Shown one piece after another: positions 7,873 through 13,945 of a DNA stretch of 26,236 bases (within the stretch, counting starts at the first letter, position 1; the number at the start of each line of letters is the position of its first letter). Made by a program: the position numbers and the translations under genes. Below the pieces are notes generated by a model. That model did no database searches. It saw nothing but the letters and a program-made list of their open reading frames with translations, and was not told the DNA's origin. This stretch comes from UBA922 sp964571295 (GTDB lineage Bacteria > Patescibacteriota > Patescibacteriia > Magasanikbacterales > UBA922). The DNA lies in assembly GCA_964571295.1 (NCBI GenBank), contig CAZNAO010000009.1:1-26236 (forward strand). The letters are read 5' to 3'.

Positions 7873-8256
7873 TTATAGTTGCTGTTTTAATTTCTCTAAT
7901 TGACCTTTGAGACTCCCATCGAGAATCGTATTGTCCGTCTGTATCATTATCCCTCCAATTAATTTTTTATCCACTCGCACGGTTGCTTCTGTTTTTTCTC
8001 CGAAATGTTTACTGATTTCTTTTATATCATTTTGCGTCAGTTCTCTCGCGCTCGTAATCTCTATCATCTCTACCCCATCCTGTTTTTTAGCATATCTCTC
8101 AAATTCTTTCATAATGAAATCTGTCTTTGACAGCATTTGTTCTTCTCGTAAAAACACGAGAAAGCCATGTATCACCTTCTCAAGCTCAACACCCTCCAAT
8201 CCTTTGGTGCTTTCATAGAGAATTTTTCCGTATTGTTTTGGTAGCAATTTTGCCAT
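7873..8256 (-). CDS. atpH: F1 ATP synthase delta subunit, shortened N-terminal domain
   Basis: 127 residues against about 175-180 for the family. The C-terminal part keeps the recognisable pattern: ITSARELTQNDIKEI, then KKLIGGIMIQTDNTILDGSLKGQLEKL. The N-terminal helical domain, which binds the alpha N-terminus on top of F1, is represented by only about 65 residues (MAKLLPKQYGKILYESTKG onward). Identity rests on the C-terminal motif and on its position between atpF and atpA. It starts 2 bases after the atpF stop codon, so translation is probably coupled. The peripheral stalk may be more compact than in model bacteria. Confidence 0.9.
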   Translation of the reverse strand: MAKLLPKQYGKILYESTKGLEGVELEKVIHGFLVFLREEQMLSKTDFIMKEFERYAKKQDGVEMIEITSARELTQNDIKEISKHFGEKTEATVRVDKKLIGGIMIQTDNTILDGSLKGQLEKLKQQL

Positions 8257-8257
8257 A

Positions 8258-8800
8258 CTATTTAATTGTCTTCAAAATATCTTCGACAAATTTTTTATCA
8301 TTTTTATCATTCATCTTTTCTCCTAATATTTTTTCCATCGCAGCAACTACAATTTCTACGGTCTCCCTTCTTAGACTTGTCTGCATCTCACCTTTTTCAA
8401 CTTCAATATTTTTCTTTGCCTGAATAATAAGAGCTTCCACCTCGTCCTTTGTCTGTTGTTTCATTTTTTCTTGTAATCGGGTGGCATCTTCCTGCGCACC
8501 AGCAACGATAATATTTGCTTCTTTTTTGGCTTCTTCTAATTTTTCCTGGAATTTCACCTCGCTCATCTTGAGATTAGTCTCGATTTCTTTCGCTCGATCA
8601 AGACTCTCGTCAATAATATTTTTTCGCTCTTCCATTTTTTTTGTAAGAGGTTTCAAAATCAAAAACCAAACGATAGTAGCCACAAGCGCGAAATTGATCA
8701 ACTGAAACACGAATAGTGACCCATTGATACCCAAACTACCAAGAACTCCAATGTTTTCAGCAATTTCAGTAGATACTCCAGTTTGTAATTCTTCTGCCAT
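8258..8800 (-). CDS. atpF: Fo ATP synthase b subunit of the F1-linked cassette
   Basis: 180 residues. One membrane segment near residues 28-50 (SLFVFQLINFALVATIVWFLIL) is followed by a long charged coiled coil (KPLTKKMEERKNIIDES onward) with the heptad-like, Ala/Glu/Lys-rich composition of the peripheral stalk. Near the C-terminus is the block LRRETVEIVVAAMEKILGEKM. The b subunit of the second cassette has a clearly similar block (LRRETAHLVVDTVEKVLGEGM), so both probably dock to the same delta. The first ~25 residues before the helix are longer than in the other copy. The gene follows atpE after 107 bases. Confidence 0.93.
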   Translation of the reverse strand: MAEELQTGVSTEIAENIGVLGSLGINGSLFVFQLINFALVATIVWFLILKPLTKKMEERKNIIDESLDRAKEIETNLKMSEVKFQEKLEEAKKEANIIVAGAQEDATRLQEKMKQQTKDEVEALIIQAKKNIEVEKGEMQTSLRRETVEIVVAAMEKILGEKMNDKNDKKFVEDILKTIK

Positions 8801-8907
8801 AGGCTACTAAGTTCCAAGATACAAGCAAATTTCAATTTCCAACTTGTATCTTTATTAAATAAATCAATTCAGTTTGTCGATGAAACTTCATCAACAAACC
8901 AATCAAA

Positions 8908-9138
8908 CTATTTCAAAGTGAATACAACCACAAGCGCGTAAATTGCGATAGCTTCCGCGAACGCAGCTCCGAGCAACATCGGAACGAACAATTTTCCAGC
9001 TCCTTCTGGATTTCGTCCGATTGCTTCCATTGCCTTTGAGACAATTTTACCGATTGCAAGTGCCGGAATCATACCACCGATTGCAATAGTAAATGCTTTT
9101 GCCAATACCACGATTGACTCATGACTTAGACCTTCCAT
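8908..9138 (-). CDS. atpE: Fo ATP synthase c subunit, proton-type
   Basis: 76 residues forming a two-helix hairpin with the conserved polar loop GRNP (41-44). The ion-carrying carboxylate is E62, in AAFAEAIAIYALV. At the two positions after it, where Na+-binding c-subunits have Ser-Thr, this protein has A63-I64. At the helix-1 position that carries Gln or Glu in Na+ rotors, it has I29, placed by counting 13 residues back from the loop Arg. Helix 1 also has a Pro (P25) in place of part of the Gly-rich motif. I infer proton coupling. The start has a real Shine-Dalgarno (AAAGGAAC, 9143-9150), rare in this genome and fitting the high copy number of c. Confidence 0.95.
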   Translation of the reverse strand: MEGLSHESIVVLAKAFTIAIGGMIPALAIGKIVSKAMEAIGRNPEGAGKLFVPMLLGAAFAEAIAIYALVVVFTLK

Positions 9139-9142
9139 ACAT

Positions 9143-9150
9143 GTTCCTTT
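9143..9150 (-). promoter_or_regulatory. Shine-Dalgarno of atpE
   Basis: AAAGGAAC lies 4 bases before ATG at 9138. It is the only clear and well-placed Shine-Dalgarno among the conserved genes in this window. It may raise translation of c relative to a and b, as the multi-copy rotor subunit requires. Confidence 0.6.
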
Positions 9151-9167
9151 CGAGATGCCGTGTACCG

Positions 9168-9200
9168 GCGAGGGGTAAAAGGGGTTGGTTTTTACCTCGC
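9168..9200 (-). other. Hairpin in the atpB-atpE spacer, near atpE
   Basis: GCGAGG pairs with CCTCGC and TAAAA with TTTTA across a two-base bulge, leaving a 9-base loop. It sits about 30 bases before the atpE start. No T tract follows, so it is not a terminator. It may expose the atpE translation start or protect the downstream mRNA. Confidence 0.5.
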
Positions 9201-9220
9201 GGAATGGTACCTCACTTAAA

Positions 9221-9262
9221 GAATAATATTACTGAAGAATACTTCTTCAGTAAACAATATTC
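9221..9262 (-). other. Hairpin immediately after atpB
   Basis: TTACTGAAGAA (9229-9239) pairs perfectly over 11 bases with TTCTTCAGTAA (9243-9253) around a three-base loop. GAATA/TATTC extends the stem to 9221-9262, one base from the atpB stop codon. There is no T tract. It probably acts as an mRNA-stability or processing element between the a and c genes. Confidence 0.55.
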
Positions 9263-9263
9263 T

Positions 9264-10055
9264 CTAATGATGCCCTGCTTCGGACCCATGCGGTTCCTGC
9301 CCTGCAACCGTCAGATACACCAACGTGAGCATTGCAAATACCGCAGCCTGGATCAGCCCTACCAAAAGCTCAAGTAACATAAATGGAGCCGGAACTAAAG
9401 CTGCGACAAGTGCTGACATGACTGAAATTAATACCTCTCCTGCAAAAATATTTCCAAACAAACGAAGAGAAAGAGATAACACTTTTGCCGCCTCGCTCAC
9501 AATTTCAAGAAGTCCTACCGCAAACTCAATCAATGCTTGGAAAATAGCCATGGGGCCTTTTTTGAAACTACTCACAATATTTCCGATTTGGACAAATTTT
9601 CCCAGATGAGTAAACACACCAATACTGAGAAATGCAAATACGTGTGACGCAATAACCGAAACAAGCGCCATCACCACAGTAAGATTGAGATCCGTGTTTG
9701 CTGGTCGGAGCAACATATTGTGCCCTACCGTAATACTTCCAGTTCCTGGTAAAAGTCCAAGCCAATTTGATAACAAAATAAAAAAGAAGATCGTTCCGAC
9801 TATAGGCAAAAAGCGAATAGTTTTTTTACGATCTCCCGTCACCTGGTCGAAGTATGGAAGTAATAATTCAAGAATATATTCAAAACCATTTTGTAATTTT
9901 CCCGGTCGCATGGCGATTCTTTTCTTGATCATGATTCCAAGTACAAGGAAAATCAGAAGCGCAAGCCACACATTTACAACGGTATTGGTAACCGGAACTG
10001 GTCCCATGTGGAACAATACTTCTGGCGCTAACCCTGGAATATGAATTTCAGCCAT
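9264..10055 (-). CDS. atpB: Fo ATP synthase a subunit of the F1-linked cassette
   Basis: 263 residues with five to six hydrophobic segments. The hallmark helix LSLSLRLFGNIFAGEVL holds the essential stator Arg and the Glu nine residues later. The last helix, LIQAAVFAMLTLVYLTVA, keeps the conserved Gln. TDLNLTVVMAL in the middle is also typical. The protein forms the two half-channels by which ions reach and leave the c-ring. The tail is His-rich (EPHGSEAGHH). The gene follows atpZ after a 73-base spacer holding a direct repeat and a long hairpin. Compare the paralogue at 11367-12158. Confidence 0.96.
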   Translation of the reverse strand: MAEIHIPGLAPEVLFHMGPVPVTNTVVNVWLALLIFLVLGIMIKKRIAMRPGKLQNGFEYILELLLPYFDQVTGDRKKTIRFLPIVGTIFFFILLSNWLGLLPGTGSITVGHNMLLRPANTDLNLTVVMALVSVIASHVFAFLSIGVFTHLGKFVQIGNIVSSFKKGPMAIFQALIEFAVGLLEIVSEAAKVLSLSLRLFGNIFAGEVLISVMSALVAALVPAPFMLLELLVGLIQAAVFAMLTLVYLTVAGQEPHGSEAGHH

Positions 10056-10061
10056 ATCTTA

Positions 10062-10095
10062 AGTCATAACGTCTGTAAAGTCATAACGTCTGTAA
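10062..10095 (-). repeat. 17-base tandem duplication between atpZ and atpB
   Basis: Two exact 17-base copies (10062-10078 and 10079-10095) of AGTCATAACGTCTGTAA lie head to tail. Either copy can serve as one arm of the hairpin at 10077-10138. Confidence 0.8.
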
Positions 10096-10138
10096 AGTTG
10101 AGTAACGTCACTTTCAACTTTATAAACATTATGACTTT
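10077..10138 (-). other. Long imperfect hairpin over the atpZ stop codon
   Basis: AAAGTCATAA (10077-10086) pairs with TTATGACTTT (10129-10138). Inside it, AAAGTTGA (10094-10101) pairs with TCAACTTT (10114-10121). The right arm contains the atpZ stop codon (10129-10131). No T tract follows on the minus strand, so attenuation or mRNA processing is more likely than termination. Confidence 0.5.
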
Positions 10139-10401
10139 CGACTTCTATTTTCTATTTCATGATATTTTACATTGTACTCTTTTGCTTTCTGGTAAATCAT
10201 CTTTCCTGAGAGGAAAGCAGCAAGCACAAATGCTGTTATGGTGAACCATGGTGCGTGTCCGTATTTTCCTTCAAGCCATTGCCCGAGGATCACAAGAGTT
10301 ACGACCGGTACCGCAATAGTGGCACCAAAGTCCCCAATGATCTGAAGTCCGAGTAATACATACTCACGATCAGATGAATTTTTGGGGGGTTGGTTCTCCA
10401 T
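10129..10401 (-). CDS. atpZ: AtpZ/AtpI-family small membrane protein of the F1-linked cassette
   Basis: 90 residues with two hydrophobic segments in a hairpin: one around LLGLQIIGDFGATIAVPVVTL, the second around PWFTITAFVLAAFLSG. A Gly-containing loop lies between them and the tail is charged. This is the pattern of AtpZ/AtpI proteins, which lie at the head of F-type operons and have been linked to c-ring assembly or Mg2+/Ca2+ handling. I chose ATG at 10401. A TTG at 10416 is in frame, but it overlaps the predicted -10 box and could not be transcribed from that promoter. The family call rests on topology and position as much as on sequence. Confidence 0.75.
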   Translation of the reverse strand: MENQPPKNSSDREYVLLGLQIIGDFGATIAVPVVTLVILGQWLEGKYGHAPWFTITAFVLAAFLSGKMIYQKAKEYNVKYHEIENRSRKS

Positions 10402-10415
10402 AGAAAGCGTCCTCA

Positions 10416-10444
10416 AGTGTATAGCAAATTATAGAATTTGTCAA
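10416..10444 (-). promoter_or_regulatory. Promoter of the atpZBEFHAGDC operon
   Basis: On the minus strand, TTGACA (10439-10444), a 17-base spacer and TACACT (10416-10421). Transcription should start near 10409, leaving a leader of about 7 bases before the atpZ ATG. It lies just downstream of the terminator of the second Fo cassette, so the two units can be expressed separately. Confidence 0.65.
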
Positions 10445-10493
10445 TATATTTTCATATTTATCCCCATAGAGCCCCTGAATTTATGCATATACC

Positions 10494-10524
10494 AAAAAAA
10501 GAGCCTTCTCTCGACTCTTTTTTA
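10494..10524 (-). terminator. Intrinsic terminator of the second Fo cassette
   Basis: On the minus strand, AAAAAAGAGTC pairs with GGCTCTTTTTT (11 pairs, one T-G) around a GAGAGAA loop. It starts 11 bases after the stop of the upstream atpF copy and ends in a T run. Confidence 0.8.
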
Positions 10525-10534
10525 GAATACTTTC

Positions 10535-11047
10535 TTATGATTTCTGAAGGTCTGAAATCAATCTACTGGTCAATTGTTTATCAATACTCGCCGTCATTCC
10601 TTCGCCGAGCACCTTTTCAACGGTATCAACCACCAAATGGGCGGTTTCTCTGCGCAATTCATGACGCATCTGCTCTTTCTCTGATTCAATGGCTGATTTG
10701 GCCTGCACAATAATAGTTTCCACGTCTGCGCGGGCTTTTTTTCTCATACTCTCAGCAAGAGCGGATGACTCGGTAACAGCTTGGGCAATAATGCCATTTG
10801 CCTGTTGTTTTGCGTCTTTCACAATCTCTTCTGAATTTTGATGCGCCATTGCTACGGCTGTCTTGGCTTTCTTGAAGTTATCTTCCGTATCTTGTGCCAT
10901 CTGCTTTCTCTCCTCGATCACTCGTACAATTGGTGCAAAGAATAATCTCTTCAAGATATAGAATACAATCAAAAAATTGATGAGATTGAATAATGCCATC
11001 TTCCATTCAAAGCCTACTTTACCCAGTGTCTCTAGAATGTAATCCAT
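10535..11047 (-). CDS. atpF: Fo ATP synthase b subunit, second cassette
   Basis: 170 residues. One N-terminal membrane segment (MALFNLINFLIVFYILKRLFF, residues ~17-37) is followed by a charged coiled coil starting APIVRVIEERKQMAQ. Near the end the block LRRETAHLVVDTVEKVLGEGM corresponds to the block in the other b copy, including a following Asp-Lys. The rest is quite divergent from that copy, so this is an old duplication or a separate acquisition rather than a recent copy. It is the last gene of the cassette; no delta or F1 gene follows before the terminator at 10494-10524. Confidence 0.92.
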   Translation of the reverse strand: MDYILETLGKVGFEWKMALFNLINFLIVFYILKRLFFAPIVRVIEERKQMAQDTEDNFKKAKTAVAMAHQNSEEIVKDAKQQANGIIAQAVTESSALAESMRKKARADVETIIVQAKSAIESEKEQMRHELRRETAHLVVDTVEKVLGEGMTASIDKQLTSRLISDLQKS

Positions 11048-11083
11048 ATACTATTCTGTTCGAATAAGTCCAGTTACTCTCTA

Positions 11084-11299
11084 CTAGATAATAAAAAATG
11101 CCACAAATGCGTAAATTGCGGTAGATTCTGCCAACGCGACACCGATAATCATTTTCGTAAATAAACTATTTTCTACCATTGGATTTCGCCCGATTGCTTC
11201 AAACGCTTTTCCAATAAGATACCCCTCCCCGATTGCTGAGCCGAACATTGATAATGTTGCCATGCCCTTTGCAATAAGACGTGCTGCTTCGACATCCAT
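11084..11299 (-). CDS. atpE: Fo ATP synthase c subunit, second cassette, Na+-type two-carboxylate signature
   Basis: 71 residues, a two-helix hairpin with the loop GRNP (37-40). Helix 2 reads VALAESTAIYAFV, with carboxylate E58, then S59-T60, and Y63. Helix 1 reads FGSAIGEGYLIGKA, with E25 exactly 13 residues before the loop Arg, the position held by Gln32 in Ilyobacter tartaricus and by Glu32 in the Fusobacterium nucleatum Na+ rotor. E25 plus E58-S59-T60 and Y63 match the known Na+ signature with a second carboxylate. I checked both codons on the DNA (GAG for E25, GAA for E58). Na+ coupling is therefore predicted but not shown. Unlike the other atpE, it has no Shine-Dalgarno. Confidence 0.93.
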   Translation of the reverse strand: MDVEAARLIAKGMATLSMFGSAIGEGYLIGKAFEAIGRNPMVENSLFTKMIIGVALAESTAIYAFVAFFII

Positions 11300-11337
11300 A
11301 TGACTAATATTACTAAATTAAGTATATAAAACGTATT

Positions 11338-11365
11338 ATCACCAATCGAATGGTCAATTGGTAAT
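11338..11365 (-). other. Hairpin immediately after the second atpB
   Basis: ATTACCAAT (11357-11365) pairs with ATTGGTGAT (11338-11346) over 9 bases with one G-T pair, around a 10-base loop. It ends 2 bases from the atpB stop codon. This is the same relative place as the hairpin at 9221-9262 in the other cassette, although the sequences differ. Confidence 0.5.
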
Positions 11366-11366
11366 A

Positions 11367-12158
11367 TCACGCTTTCTTTGGTTCCTGTGTGGCAATTGCA
11401 AGGGTGATATAGGCAGCGGTCAATGATCCGAACACCATCGCCTGCAAAATACCTACAAGCAGATTCATCGCAGTCCACGGTGCCGGTATAAGAATCGCAA
11501 GCGCACCAAGAAAAATAGCAGCAAGCACTTCTCCTGCATACATGTTGCCGAACAATCTGAGAGACAGTGAAATCACCTTTGCGAATTCAGACACAATGTC
11601 GAGGAGCCCGATAAAAAAATCAATAATGGCAAGCAACCCGGCGCCAATGCTTTTTCTAAAACCCTCTATTACCTCCTTTATTTTCACAAACTTACCAATA
11701 TGCCCAAACAATCCAAAATCTCTAATACTCATGATATTTGCGAGTATTACCATTGCCAAGGCGATACTAAAGGTCATATTGAAATCATTGGTTGGAGTCC
11801 GGAAAATCGATACGCCATTATACGTAATTGCCGAAAGACCGGGGATTAAAGTCACAATATTTGAAAAGCCCAAAAAAAGAAACAAGGCACCAATTAGAGG
11901 TAACAATTTTTTTGCGATGGTTTCACTCCCTGCGATTGACGTAAGGAGACCGATAAATACTTCCACAATTTTCTCGGTGACTGCTTGGAATGAGGTCGGT
12001 ACGATATTTTTTCTTCGGGAGACGAGAAGCGAAATAATGAGAAAAAATAGAGTAACCACTGTACCCATGATCATTGCATTGGTAATTTCAAAATTTCCAA
12101 TTGAGAAAACGGTTTCTGGACGAATCGAGGGTTGTTCTGCATGCACCTGGAGAAACAT
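11367..12158 (-). CDS. atpB: Fo ATP synthase a subunit, second cassette
   Basis: 263 residues, the same length as the other copy. The key helix ISLSLRLFGNMYAGEVL keeps the stator Arg and the Glu nine residues on, and the last helix LLVGILQAMVFGSLTAAYITLA keeps the Gln, so it should be functional. TNDFNMTFSIALAM matches the middle motif. The last helix is more polar than in the other copy: GSLTAAYITLA against AMLTLVYLTVA. The N-terminal ~40 residues and the loops differ clearly. The gene starts 2 bases after the atpZ stop codon, so translation is likely coupled. The pairing of this a with the Na+-type c suggests a matched stator-rotor set. Confidence 0.95.
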   Translation of the reverse strand: MFLQVHAEQPSIRPETVFSIGNFEITNAMIMGTVVTLFFLIISLLVSRRKNIVPTSFQAVTEKIVEVFIGLLTSIAGSETIAKKLLPLIGALFLFLGFSNIVTLIPGLSAITYNGVSIFRTPTNDFNMTFSIALAMVILANIMSIRDFGLFGHIGKFVKIKEVIEGFRKSIGAGLLAIIDFFIGLLDIVSEFAKVISLSLRLFGNMYAGEVLAAIFLGALAILIPAPWTAMNLLVGILQAMVFGSLTAAYITLAIATQEPKKA

Positions 12159-12159
12159 A

Positions 12160-12453
12160 TTATTCTAATGTATTCGTTTTGTTTTCAGTCTCCATATTTT
12201 TATCTGCCCCGTCAATCATCCTACGCTCCTTTTCGAGCTTGAGATACATTCTGATTACCAGTGTCCATGAGAGTATGAATGTCGCAATGAGGGTAAGAAC
12301 GGAACCGAACGGTCTCATATTGAATCGCACATCCAGATAATTCCCAATAAAATACCCCGCGGCCGCAGGAATTCCGAATATAAACAAAAGCCTCAGCATG
12401 AGTACAAATGTTTTATGCCGAAAAGCCTCTCTTTTTTCTTGTCCGTTTTCCAT
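12160..12453 (-). CDS. atpZ: AtpZ/AtpI-family small membrane protein, second cassette
   Basis: 97 residues. Two hydrophobic segments (LMLRLLFIFGIPAAAGYFIG, and FGSVLTLIATFILSWTLVI) are separated by a short loop, followed by a charged tail (KLEKERRMIDG). It has the same topology and the same place at the head of a cassette as the protein at 10129-10401, with little obvious sequence similarity. AtpZ/AtpI proteins assist assembly of the c-ring or of the Na+-type enzyme in some bacteria, so a dedicated copy fits two rotor types. The gene follows its promoter (12477-12505) and has no Shine-Dalgarno. Confidence 0.72.
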   Translation of the reverse strand: MENGQEKREAFRHKTFVLMLRLLFIFGIPAAAGYFIGNYLDVRFNMRPFGSVLTLIATFILSWTLVIRMYLKLEKERRMIDGADKNMETENKTNTLE

Positions 12454-12476
12454 ATTAATAAAATTGAAACCACATA

Positions 12477-12505
12477 AGCATATACAAAAAAAACCATTTC
12501 GTCAA
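12477..12505 (-). promoter_or_regulatory. Promoter of the second Fo cassette, embedded in the tatD terminator
   Basis: On the minus strand, TTGACG (12500-12505), a 17-base spacer and TATGCT (12477-12482). The -35 lies in the loop and right arm of the terminator hairpin at 12486-12516. Transcription would begin near 12470, leaving a leader of roughly 17 bases. Confidence 0.55.
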
Positions 12506-12516
12506 TGGTATTTTTT
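12486..12516 (-). terminator. Intrinsic terminator of the rsmI-metG-cvpA-tatD operon
   Basis: On the minus strand, ACCATT pairs with AATGGT around GACGA, flanked by an A run and an eight-T run. It starts about 36 bases after the tatD stop. Confidence 0.75.
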
Positions 12517-12551
12517 CGTGCTCGGTGGAAAAGTGCTCTTGCTCTCCCAAC

Positions 12552-13412
12552 CTATATCACCTTAATCTTGGTAAATAGACGTAACGTATTTTCATTGACT
12601 TGCCGAGTTATTTCATCCACAGCAACATCTCGGATAAGAGAAAATTTCTTAAGCACCTCCTCTACCATCCACGGCTCACACTGCTCCCCCCGGTATGCCT
12701 GGGGAGCCAAAAATGGAGCATCTGTTTCGACGAGGATACGATCAGGTGGCATGTTTCTGAGCACTTCTTCAAGTTCAATTTGTGGCGTAGGATTCGTCTT
12801 CTTCGGCGGAAACGTAACCACACCGGTAAATCCAAGGTTGAAACCAAGCTCAAGATACTGTTCTGCCTGTGACCAGTTTCCGGTATAACAATGCACTACT
12901 CCGGGAATCAATTCCCCTTTTTCTTCCCTGATTTCTTTCAAAAGCATAATCATCTCATCATGCGCATCCCGGACATGCATGACCAGTGGCAGACCGAACT
13001 CTTCGGCAATAGCATAATGCTGTCGAAATACTTTTTTCTGGCGTTCAAGATACAGTTCTTCAGGCTCGTCCTTTGGCAAATGAAACCGATCAAGGCCAGT
13101 TTCTCCTACTGCAATTACTTTCGGATGCTGCGCAAGTTCACGATAGAATACTGGATCAAAATCTTCTCCGCGTGAGGTAAAATTCGTCGTTTCTTCATAC
13201 ACATCGACTTCATGAATCTGGATTGGATGGAGTCCAATGGTTGCGTACATCCAGTCGTATTTTTCTGCAAGCAGAACCCCGTTTTTGCTCGTACTCTGTT
13301 GGGTTCCGACCAAATTCAAGATCATCTGCTTTTCTTTCGAACGAGCAATAACATCATCTCGATTATTCTCGAATGCTTTGAAGTGTATATGGCAGTGTGT
13401 ATCGATCATCAT
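12552..13412 (-). CDS. tatD: TatD-family metal-dependent hydrolase/DNase
   Basis: 286 residues, slightly longer than the usual ~260. Metal ligands are visible: HxH near the start (H6, H8 in DTHCHIH), the Glu in AVGETGLD, His in LPLVMHVRD, His in GVVHCYTG, and Asp in VETDAPFL. The PxxYRGEQCEPWMV segment is typical of the C-terminus. The family acts as 3'-5' DNase or deoxyribonuclease on damaged DNA, and D-aminoacyl-tRNA hydrolysis has been proposed for relatives. It overlaps cvpA by four bases (ATGA), so translation is coupled. The first of the two adjacent ATGs (13412) is chosen because it overlaps the stop and has T at -1. Confidence 0.93.
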   Translation of the reverse strand: MMIDTHCHIHFKAFENNRDDVIARSKEKQMILNLVGTQQSTSKNGVLLAEKYDWMYATIGLHPIQIHEVDVYEETTNFTSRGEDFDPVFYRELAQHPKVIAVGETGLDRFHLPKDEPEELYLERQKKVFRQHYAIAEEFGLPLVMHVRDAHDEMIMLLKEIREEKGELIPGVVHCYTGNWSQAEQYLELGFNLGFTGVVTFPPKKTNPTPQIELEEVLRNMPPDRILVETDAPFLAPQAYRGEQCEPWMVEEVLKKFSLIRDVAVDEITRQVNENTLRLFTKIKVI

Positions 13413-13942
13413 AACGATTGTTCAATCACATCAAGAGTGGTTTCGAGAGCTTTGAGCGCCTGAGGAAATAATGGAACAAGGATGGAGGCCGCCGCAACTG
13501 TAGTCGGGGCAAACGTGGACATTTCAATTGCCTTCATGACTCCTTCTCCCACAGGAAATTTATCGATAAAATAGATGACCAGTCCGATCGAGACAAGCCC
13601 TTCTGCTCCACCTGCAATCATACCCAGAAGTCGGTTGATCGTACTCTTGAATGGTATTGGTAATACCGCACTTCCCACTTTTCCGATAAGCCAAAACGCA
13701 GCGCCAATGGCTCGGGTGATGATCGCGAATATCGCGATAAACATCACGACACGCGATACATTGGCACTCCAACCCGTAGTATTGATAAGCCACTGCGCTC
13801 CAGCCTCATAATACCTACTCGCGACAAACGCTCCTGCGACCGTACCGATAAGTGAGCCTATGGTATGGAACAATCCAAACCAAAAGCCACCAAGAGCAAA
13901 GAGTGCAACAGTAACAAGGATGATAATGTCAAGTAGATTCAT
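13409..13942 (-). CDS. cvpA: CvpA-like membrane protein
   Basis: 177 residues with four hydrophobic segments. The start NLLDIIILVTVALFALGGFWFG matches the CvpA/colicin V production family, as does the central FKSTINRLLGMIAGGAEGLVSIG block. CvpA proteins are inner-membrane proteins linked to envelope homeostasis; their exact activity is unknown. The gene lies 3 bases after metG and overlaps tatD by 4 bases. The stop is TGA, which shows that TGA ends translation in this genome. Confidence 0.8.
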   Translation of the reverse strand: MNLLDIIILVTVALFALGGFWFGLFHTIGSLIGTVAGAFVASRYYEAGAQWLINTTGWSANVSRVVMFIAIFAIITRAIGAAFWLIGKVGSAVLPIPFKSTINRLLGMIAGGAEGLVSIGLVIYFIDKFPVGEGVMKAIEMSTFAPTTVAAASILVPLFPQALKALETTLDVIEQSL

Positions 13943-13945
13943 ATA

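Noticed and set aside
10402..10416. TTG at 10416 as start of the F1-linked atpZ
   Set aside because: It overlaps the predicted -10 box, and ATG 10401 has the expected T at -1.
10535..12453. The second Fo cassette as an assembly duplication of the first
   Set aside because: The a, b, c and atpZ proteins differ throughout, including the ion-binding residues, and intergenic sequences are unrelated.
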